From NCBI RefSeq assembly GCF_000196255.1, contig NC_006370.1, positions 2,989,411-3,053,410 on the forward strand: DNA of 64,000 nt, written 5' to 3'. Below the pieces are notes generated by a model, which saw only the letters and a list, made by a program, of their open reading frames with translations, had not been told where the DNA came from and made no database searches. Every line of letters begins with the position of its first letter. Positions within the stretch are counted from its first letter, which is position 1. Source of the stretch: Photobacterium profundum SS9. Its GTDB lineage: Bacteria; Pseudomonadota; Gammaproteobacteria; Enterobacterales; Vibrionaceae. Made by a program: the position numbers and the translations under genes. Below, piece after piece: positions 58,059 through 64,000 of this stretch.

Positions 58059-58238
58059 ATGACAGCTCTATATCGTGTAAATATAAAACTACCGGAGGGG
58101 ATTGTTCGAGTGGGTAAGCGAGGCAAATATAAATTTTCATTAGAAAATGCACAGGCACTAATGAGTGAATATAAGTGCTACGGCTACAACATGTTTTTAT
58201 CTACCGCTCGTGCTGCATTTACTTATCAAAATACATAG
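58059..58238 (+). CDS. Small hypothetical protein, 59 residues
   Basis: The ORF starts with ATG eight bases after AAAGG. The product starts MTALYRVNIKLPEGIVRVGK and ends near TARAAFTYQNT; it is basic, with a short predicted strand-turn-strand part and then a helix (SLENAQALMSEYK). I recognise no family. It lies just beyond repeat copy C. The ribosome site and even composition make it a reasonable small gene. Confidence 0.45.
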   Translation: MTALYRVNIKLPEGIVRVGKRGKYKFSLENAQALMSEYKCYGYNMFLSTARAAFTYQNT

Positions 58239-58358
58239 AATAAGCGTTCATTGATTAGCGAAGCTAGCTTACAAACGATCAGGGGAATCATAGAGGTAGA
58301 ACAGTCACTCATGAAGGAGTACTACGCCTCTCTCCTTCTCGTGTTATTTACAAATTAT

Positions 58359-58643
58359 TTATAATTCTATTCTTTCTCTGTTTTTATCAACAGTTGCAAG
58401 GCCAATACCTTTCACATTAATCAAATCATCTGCAGTCTGAAAATCACCCTTTTCTTTACGATAGATAATGATACTTTCGGCTTTCTCTGGACCAATACCA
58501 ATCAACAACTTATCTAATTCTTCTGCGTTTGCATTATTAATGTTAATTTTTATTTCAATTCCTTCGTATTCATTAGCAGCCTGACTTAACGGCGCTAAGA
58601 GTAACAAAACTGAAAATAATGCCATTTTAATAATCGTGTTCAT
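58359..58643 (-). CDS. comEA: ComEA family helix-hairpin-helix protein
   Basis: A 94-residue protein with a signal peptide (about residues 1-22, ending SQA) and a tandem helix-hairpin-helix domain: ININNANAEELDKLLIGIGPEKAESIIIYRKEKG (in part) and ADDLINVKGIGLATVDKNRERI. Such periplasmic ComEA proteins bind incoming DNA in natural transformation of Vibrio. It lies downstream of ppiD, a usual place for this gene in Vibrionaceae. Confidence 0.9.
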   Translation of the reverse strand: MNTIIKMALFSVLLLLAPLSQAANEYEGIEIKININNANAEELDKLLIGIGPEKAESIIIYRKEKGDFQTADDLINVKGIGLATVDKNRERIEL

Positions 58644-58767
58644 TTCTATTCCTTTGAATATTCAATTAAGTACTTAGTGATAAACCACAGTGGTTATAAC
58701 TAAGATGCAGAATAGCGGGACAGAAACGAAGGGAAAGGTTTAAAAGCATTTTTACAGTATAAAAACG

Positions 58768-58791
58768 ACGGGTCGCACAATGGCGACCCGT
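58768..58791 (-). terminator. Terminator after ppiD
   Basis: ACGGGTCGC (58768-58776) pairs with GCGACCCGT (58783-58791); in the minus direction a T-tract follows. Confidence 0.8.
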
Positions 58792-58833
58792 TAATAGAAA
58801 TATCAATTTCAGTTAATTTGCAGATATATCCAA

Positions 58834-60705
58834 TTATGGATAACTTACTTCTGCAGTATCGCGAAGCGCTTGAAGTGTTGCGGCAACATCTTGCTGCGCA
58901 TTCATTTGCTCAACTTGTTTAGCAAAATCACTGCTGATTGCCTCTTTCGCAACATCAACATCAATCACCTTATCAAGGGCGATAATTTGAACGTTGCCAG
59001 TAGCATCACGCGTCATACCATATACCGATTTATCACCAACAGGTTTAGTTAAACTAAACGCCACTTGAGAAACCATACGATCAGGGCCTGAACGACTGAT
59101 AGTTTGCTCTTCACCGAAGCTTAAACCTTCAGCTTCAAGCGCATCTGTATTTCCTGCACGAAGCCCTGCAATAAGGTCATCAGCTTTAGCTTGTGCATTT
59201 TGCTCGCCTTTCTGGCTTGCAAGTTGTGCTTTCACTTTTGCAGAAACTTCATCAAATGGTAATACCATTTCGTCACGAGAATCATCAACACGTACAACCA
59301 CCACGTGCTCGGGTGCAATCTCAATAACATCTGAGTTTAAACCATCTTCACGTACTTCAGCACTGAACAATGCTTGCATAACCGCAGGGTTAGCCAATAC
59401 ACCTTGTGCATCAATTTGTGAGATGAAATCGGTTGTATGAACCGTTGCATTCACGACAGCAGCAGCGTCGTCTAGCGAGTCAGGCATCTCGAATGCTGTT
59501 TCCGCTAACTTTGTCTGCATATCGTAGAAGTGTTCAGCAGCTTGCTGTTCACGAAGCTCTACAATGATTTCTGCACTAACATCTGCAAATGGTTTAACTT
59601 GGCTAGCTTTAACTGCGTCTAATTTGATGATGTGGTAACCGAAAGACGATTTAACAACACCAGAAATATCACCGTTATTAGCAAGACCAAATGCTGCATC
59701 TTCAAATGCAGGATCCATCACGCCACGTTCAAACCAATCTAGCTTACCGCCATCTTTGCCACTGTATGTGTCATCAGATGATGATAACGCTAGCTCAGCA
59801 AAATCAGCACCAGCATCTAGTTCGGCTTTAAGCGCTTCAGCTTTTGCTTTCGCATCAGCATTGTCACCCTGTACTAGAATGTGGCTAACTTGGCGTTGCT
59901 CAATAGAACTGTACTTATCTTTATGTTCTTCGTAATACGCTTTTACATCTTCATCAGACACATCCAGCGTATCTTTTAAACCTTCGCCAGAAAGCTCGAT
60001 ATACGCAACTTTCACTTGATCAGGACGAGTGAACATTTGAGGGTTTTGCTCGTAAAATGCTTTAGCTTCTTCATCTGTTACCGTTGCATTTTTAGTAAAA
60101 TCAGCAAGGTCTAATGTTAGGCTACGAACAACACGTTGCTGAGCTTCTAACTTGCGAAGTGCTGTTAATTCACTGTCTAGTGTGAAATCACTACCTTGGA
60201 TTGCAGTTAAGAATTGCGTACGCAACATGTCTGTACGCATGTATTCCGCAAACTGATCAGGTGTGAAACCTGAACGGCGCAGTAACATGGTGTACGAGTC
60301 ATTATCAAACTGACCATCACGCTGGAATTCAGGCATTGAGGTAATCGTTTTACGAATATGCTCATCACTAATGCGAAGACCAAGCTCTGTAGCGCGTTGT
60401 TCAATCAATACGTCATTGATCATGCGATCAAGAACGCTTTGACGGAACTGTTTAACATACTCAGGATCACCTAATAGCGTCGAGAAGTAGTCACCAAGCT
60501 GTGACTGCATTCGGTTGCGCTCATTTTGGTAAGCCTGTTCAAAATCATTTTGGCTAATTTCAGTGCCATTAATTTTTGCTGCAGCTGGCTGGCTACCACC
60601 GGCTAGATAACTACCGACCCCGGCAAAAACAAAAGAAAAAATAATTAAGCCAAGAATAACCTTAACCCAAATACTGTTAACGCCTTCGCGCAATCGTTCC
60701 ATCAT
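58834..60705 (-). CDS. ppiD: Periplasmic chaperone / peptidyl-prolyl isomerase PpiD
   Basis: A 623-residue inner-membrane-anchored periplasmic protein. The N-terminal anchor is about 15-35 (VILGLIIFSFVFAGVGSYLAG), followed by a SurA_N-like chaperone region. A parvulin (PpiC) domain starts near residue 265 (QVSHILVQGDNADAKAKAEALK, in part), with FGYHIIKLD at its end. A C-terminal chaperone-like domain follows. It assists proteins leaving the Sec translocon. Gene order lon-hupB-ppiD is conserved in gammaproteobacteria. The ATG at 60702 is equally possible. Confidence 0.95.
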   Translation of the reverse strand: MMERLREGVNSIWVKVILGLIIFSFVFAGVGSYLAGGSQPAAAKINGTEISQNDFEQAYQNERNRMQSQLGDYFSTLLGDPEYVKQFRQSVLDRMINDVLIEQRATELGLRISDEHIRKTITSMPEFQRDGQFDNDSYTMLLRRSGFTPDQFAEYMRTDMLRTQFLTAIQGSDFTLDSELTALRKLEAQQRVVRSLTLDLADFTKNATVTDEEAKAFYEQNPQMFTRPDQVKVAYIELSGEGLKDTLDVSDEDVKAYYEEHKDKYSSIEQRQVSHILVQGDNADAKAKAEALKAELDAGADFAELALSSSDDTYSGKDGGKLDWFERGVMDPAFEDAAFGLANNGDISGVVKSSFGYHIIKLDAVKASQVKPFADVSAEIIVELREQQAAEHFYDMQTKLAETAFEMPDSLDDAAAVVNATVHTTDFISQIDAQGVLANPAVMQALFSAEVREDGLNSDVIEIAPEHVVVVRVDDSRDEMVLPFDEVSAKVKAQLASQKGEQNAQAKADDLIAGLRAGNTDALEAEGLSFGEEQTISRSGPDRMVSQVAFSLTKPVGDKSVYGMTRDATGNVQIIALDKVIDVDVAKEAISSDFAKQVEQMNAQQDVAATLQALRDTAEVSYP

Positions 60706-60975
60706 AATCTGCCGTATCTCCTACATGTCTAGCTGATATGGTACTGTGAGTAATGCCTGCGCTAACAATCAACTAATCTAGCTAATCGTCTACCGCAATA
60801 TCATCTGATATAAATTACACTAGTATAAAGTAAAAAAACGCATCTACACGATGCGCCTCATCAGATTTGTCTAATTGTATAAACAACCGACAATAATCTT
60901 TGTGCTGTAATTTCACACAACGTAAACACAAGGCTAATTGCCCAGCTCTATTACAAGAGCTAATATTGCAGACGC

Positions 60976-61251
60976 TTATAAATTTACAGAATCTTTAAGT
61001 GCTTTACCTGGCTTGAAGCCTGGTACTTTCGCTGCTGCAATTTGAATTTCTTCACCCGTTTGAGGGTTACGACCTGTACGTGCTGCACGGTCACGCACTG
61101 AGAAGGTACCAAAACCGACTAGAGCAACCTGATCACCATCTTTCAATGTACCAGATACAGCATCAATGAATGCATCTAGAGCACGACCAGCAGACGCTTT
61201 TGAGATATCTGCACTTTCTGCGATTTTATCAACTAACTGAGTTTTGTTCAC
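60976..61251 (-). CDS. hupB: DNA-binding protein HU-beta
   Basis: A 91-residue HU subunit that bends and compacts DNA. It begins (GTG) [21 protein letters not shown], contains the beta-arm [22 protein letters not shown], and ends [10 protein letters not shown]. The GTG at 61251 is the family start and follows GAGGGG at suitable spacing; a longer in-frame ATG at 61332 would add 27 residues that do not belong. It sits between lon and ppiD as in other gammaproteobacteria, with a 237-bp gap to lon. Confidence 0.94.
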   Translation of the reverse strand: MNKTQLVDKIAESADISKASAGRALDAFIDAVSGTLKDGDQVALVGFGTFSVRDRAARTGRNPQTGEEIQIAAAKVPGFKPGKALKDSVNL

Positions 61252-61445
61252 GATTTCATCCCCTCTATGAACATTGTCCGTAAGCAACCTTTTTGCAAAA
61301 ACCCTTTTTATTTGAGCTTTCACAGCGGACAACCAAAATATTTATCAAGCTTTATTATGCCAATACAACAACCCAAGATTGAGTGCATGCATTGATATTA
61401 TTGAGCAAACAGCGAATTAGACCTAACTTATAGCCAGACAAAAAA

Positions 61446-61477
61446 ACGCTGACAAGGCTTTTCGCACTTGAAAGCGT
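61446..61477 (-). terminator. Candidate terminator after lon
   Basis: ACGCT (61446-61450) pairs with AGCGT (61473-61477); in the minus direction seven or more T follow. A short stem, so only moderately convincing. Confidence 0.5.
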
Positions 61478-61488
61478 CTTTTCTTTAC

Positions 61489-63861
61489 TTAACTTTGCTG
61501 CACGTCACTATTTGGGGCATTTACCAGTTCAATGCCTGTTGGATTATTCTGCAATGCTATCGTTAGCACTTCATCAATCCAACGTACTGGGCGCACGAGC
61601 AAATCAGCAATTACGTTAGCTGGAATCTCTTCCAAGTCACGTTCATTCTCTTTAGGAATGATGACAGTTTTAATACCACCACGGTGGGCTGCTAACAGTT
61701 TCTCTTTCAAGCCACCGATTGGCAGTACTTCACCACGTAGGGTAATTTCACCCGTCATTGCAACATCAGCACGAACAGGGTTACCGGTTAAGCTTGAAAC
61801 AAGAGCTGTACACATTGCGACACCAGCACTAGGGCCATCTTTTGGTGTTGCACCTTCTGGTACGTGAACGTGAATATCACGCTTCTCGTAAAAGTCGGTA
61901 GCAATACCTAGACGCTCTGCACGTGCTCTTACAACCGTCATTGCTGCTTGAATCGACTCTTGCATCACATCACCGAGTGAGCCCGTGTAGGTCAACTTAC
62001 CTTTGCCTAGCATTGACTCCGTTTCGATGGTTAATAAATCACCACCAACTTCAGTCCATGCTAAACCAGTCACTTGACCAATACGATTGCTTTCATCAGC
62101 TTTACCGTAATCACAACGCTGAACACCAAGGTAGTCTTTTAGGTTAGCTTGATTAATCGTGACTTTCTTAACGTCTTTATTCAATAAAATTTCTTTTACT
62201 GCTTTACGACAAAGTTTTGAAATTTCTCGCTCAAGACTACGTACACCCGCTTCACGTGTGTAGTAGCGAATAATGCCGATTAACGCTGAGTCATCAATTT
62301 CAATCTCGCCCACTTTTAAGCCATTACGTTGAATCTGCTTATCGAGTAGGTGATTTTTCGCAATATTTAACTTCTCATCTTCGGTATAACCCGACAGACG
62401 AATCACTTCCATACGGTCAAGTAATGGACCAGGAATATTCATAGAGTTAGACGTTGCGACAAACATTACATCAGAAAGATCGTAATCAACTTCCAAGTAA
62501 TGATCGTTAAAGGCATTATTTTGCTCAGGATCTAGTACTTCAAGCAAAGCAGAAGCTGGGTCACCACGCATATCAGATGACATTTTGTCGATTTCATCTA
62601 ATAAAAACAGCGGGTTTTTCACTTCGACTTTTGCCATTTTTTGAATTATCTTGCCCGGCATAGAACCAATGTACGTTCTACGGTGACCACGGATTTCAGC
62701 TTCATCACGAACACCGCCTAGCGCCATTCGTACGTACTTACGCCCTGTTGCGGCGGCAATAGACTGGCCTAGTGACGTTTTACCCACACCAGGAGGACCA
62801 ACAAGACAAAGAATTGGACCTTTCAGTTTATTGACACGGCTTTGAACGGCTAAATACTCAAGAATACGTTCTTTAACGCGCTCTAAGCCATAATGATCGG
62901 CATTCAGTACTTCTTCAGCTTTCGCTAAGTTGCGCTTCACTTTAGAACGCTTGTGCCAAGGCACACTCAGCATCCAGTCGATGTAACCACGCACGACAGT
63001 CGCTTCCGCAGACATAGGAGACATCATTTTAAGCTTTTGAAGCTCTTGTTCTGTCTTCTCTTTCGCTTCTGCTGGCATCTTAGAGGCTTCAATCTTTATT
63101 TTTAAAGATTCAAATTCATCTGGTGCATCATCAAGCTCACCCAATTCTTTTTGGATGGCTTTCATTTGTTCGTTTAAATAATACTCACGTTGGCTCTTTT
63201 CCATTTGCTTCTTAACGCGTCCACGGATGCGTTTTTCAACTTGAAGCAAATCGATTTCAGATTCCATCATCGCCATCAAGAACTCTAAACGCTCTGTGAT
63301 ATCGATAATTTCGAGTACTTTCTGTTTATCTGCCAACTTCAAAGGCATGTGCGCAGCAATGGTATCAGCAAGGCGAGCCGCTTCATCAATACCATTTAAA
63401 GACGTTAGCACTTCTGGTGGAATCTTTTTATTCAGCTTAATGAAGCCTTCAAATTGGTTGATCGCAGTACGTACTAGTACTTCCTGCTCTCTTTCATCCA
63501 TCTCTGGTGTAACCAAATATTCAGCTTGTGCACTGAAAAAATCATCGTCAACGAGGTTTTCAACCGTCGCACGCTGCTGACCTTCAACCAGAACTTTCAC
63601 CGTTCCATCTGGCAGTTTCAATAACTGAAGAATAGTGGCAACTGTACCTACATCGTACAAATCTGTAATTGCAGGTTCATCTGTGGCAGCTTCTTTTTGA
63701 GCTACCAGTAGTATTTGTTTATTGTTATCCATTGCTGATTCAAGGCAACGAATTGATTTTTCCCGTCCCACAAACAATGGAATCACCATGTGAGGGTATA
63801 CCACCACATCACGCAGTGGCAGAACCGGAATATCAAGGCGCTCGGAACGCTCCAGGTTCAT
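61489..63861 (-). CDS. lon: ATP-dependent protease Lon
   Basis: A 790-residue LonA. An N-terminal substrate-binding domain (about 10-200) and coiled-coil region lead to the AAA+ module: Walker A GPPGVGKTSL (about 354-363) and Walker B LFLLDEIDKM. The proteolytic domain has the catalytic serine in TPKDGPSAGVAM and lysine in GGLKEKLLAAHRGG. It degrades damaged and regulatory proteins. A sigma-32-type promoter lies 36-63 bp upstream, so it is a heat-shock gene. In the usual order clpX lies upstream, outside the window. Confidence 0.98.
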   Translation of the reverse strand: MNLERSERLDIPVLPLRDVVVYPHMVIPLFVGREKSIRCLESAMDNNKQILLVAQKEAATDEPAITDLYDVGTVATILQLLKLPDGTVKVLVEGQQRATVENLVDDDFFSAQAEYLVTPEMDEREQEVLVRTAINQFEGFIKLNKKIPPEVLTSLNGIDEAARLADTIAAHMPLKLADKQKVLEIIDITERLEFLMAMMESEIDLLQVEKRIRGRVKKQMEKSQREYYLNEQMKAIQKELGELDDAPDEFESLKIKIEASKMPAEAKEKTEQELQKLKMMSPMSAEATVVRGYIDWMLSVPWHKRSKVKRNLAKAEEVLNADHYGLERVKERILEYLAVQSRVNKLKGPILCLVGPPGVGKTSLGQSIAAATGRKYVRMALGGVRDEAEIRGHRRTYIGSMPGKIIQKMAKVEVKNPLFLLDEIDKMSSDMRGDPASALLEVLDPEQNNAFNDHYLEVDYDLSDVMFVATSNSMNIPGPLLDRMEVIRLSGYTEDEKLNIAKNHLLDKQIQRNGLKVGEIEIDDSALIGIIRYYTREAGVRSLEREISKLCRKAVKEILLNKDVKKVTINQANLKDYLGVQRCDYGKADESNRIGQVTGLAWTEVGGDLLTIETESMLGKGKLTYTGSLGDVMQESIQAAMTVVRARAERLGIATDFYEKRDIHVHVPEGATPKDGPSAGVAMCTALVSSLTGNPVRADVAMTGEITLRGEVLPIGGLKEKLLAAHRGGIKTVIIPKENERDLEEIPANVIADLLVRPVRWIDEVLTIALQNNPTGIELVNAPNSDVQQS

Positions 63862-63896
63862 ATGCTTCTCTCTTCCTTTTGGTCTCTTTAATGAGT

Positions 63897-63924
63897 ATAT
63901 GGGGGTAACCCACTATTATTCAAC
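63897..63924 (-). promoter_or_regulatory. Sigma-32 (heat shock) promoter of lon
   Basis: On the minus strand GTTGAAT (63918-63924), 13 bp, then CCCCATAT (63897-63904) matches the sigma-32 consensus; the -10 is exact. It is very like the E. coli lon promoter. It lies 36 bp before the lon start. Confidence 0.85.
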
Positions 63925-63943
63925 GGGAGAAGTAACAGAAAAC

Positions 63944-63972
63944 AAAAAAGGAGGCAAAAGCCTCCTTTTTTT
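63944..63972. terminator. Terminator upstream of lon (for the gene to the right)
   Basis: AAAAAAGGAGGC-AAAA-GCCTCCTTTTTT, a near-perfect stem with A- and T-runs. It probably ends the preceding minus-strand gene (clpX by usual gene order; not visible). Confidence 0.85.
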
Positions 63973-64000
63973 ATTCATTATGTGCAGTTATTAGACACTT

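Noticed and set aside
61252..61332. 27-residue N-terminal extension of HU-beta
   Set aside because: HU starts at NKTQLVDKI; a GTG at 61251 with a GAGGGG ribosome site is the natural start, and the extension lies in the promoter region.

Overview
The window is a chromosomal segment of a marine gammaproteobacterium of the family Vibrionaceae, most likely a Photobacterium. The evidence is the moderate-to-low G+C, the protein sequences, and gene blocks typical of the family: topB / selD-mnmH / ydjA / fadH / sppA / ansA, msrB / gapA / yeaD, yeaG-yeaH-ycgB / fadR / nhaB / dsbB, a men operon, alaA / yfbR / dGTPase, and lon / hupB / ppiD / comEA. The genus is inferred; no rRNA gene is present to confirm it. 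No tRNA, rRNA, CRISPR array, prophage or obvious genomic island was seen.

Layout. 1-2.8 kb: an anaerobic or starvation-type operon of two gate-domain membrane proteins (YjiH/YjiG-like) and an M20 peptidase, behind candidate CRP and FNR sites. 2.9-7.3 kb: ygbA behind a perfect FNR-type palindrome, yejK opposite yejL-yejM, and a small lipoprotein. 7.5-14.2 kb: a GAF-GGDEF diguanylate cyclase, topoisomerase III, the selenium pair selD-mnmH and nitroreductase ydjA. 14.3-21.6 kb: fadH with a FadR operator, sppA, ansA, a GST-like protein, yeaC and a DUF2989 lipoprotein. 21.7-23.5 kb: an intact 1360-bp IS4-family element with a 9-bp target duplication, inserted inside a copy of a dispersed repeat. 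23.5-26.9 kb: msrB, gapA, yeaD and a VOC protein. 27.4-36.8 kb: the yeaG-yeaH-ycgB stress operon, fadR, nhaB, dsbB and a YecA/SEC-C protein.

37-45 kb: a NAD(P)-binding protein, dusC, ycgN, a frameshifted yeiW-like gene, a TIGR02647 protein, a Tim44-domain protein, a duplicated-TM2 protein, and a TetR gene in tandem with a fused lysophospholipid-transporter/acyltransferase. 45-52 kb: menF-menD-menH-menC-menE, with overlapping genes and no menB. 52-58 kb: alaA, yfbR, a dGTPase-like gene, a DTW protein opposite a rhombosortase, a DUF1971 protein and a 59-residue ORF. 58-64 kb: comEA, ppiD, hupB and lon (all minus strand), with a sigma-32-type promoter before lon.

The most unusual feature is a family of about 265-bp intergenic repeats: three full copies plus several reduced ones. 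They share terminal inverted repeats (TATACCCAAG...) and four internal stems, in which at least four base pairs differ between copies by compensatory changes. They look like miniature mobile elements whose folded structure is preserved. A second family of about 165 bp (two copies, TATACCAAC... ends) sits directly downstream of terminators. Regulation is internally linked: fadR lies in the window with a near-consensus FadR operator at fadH.
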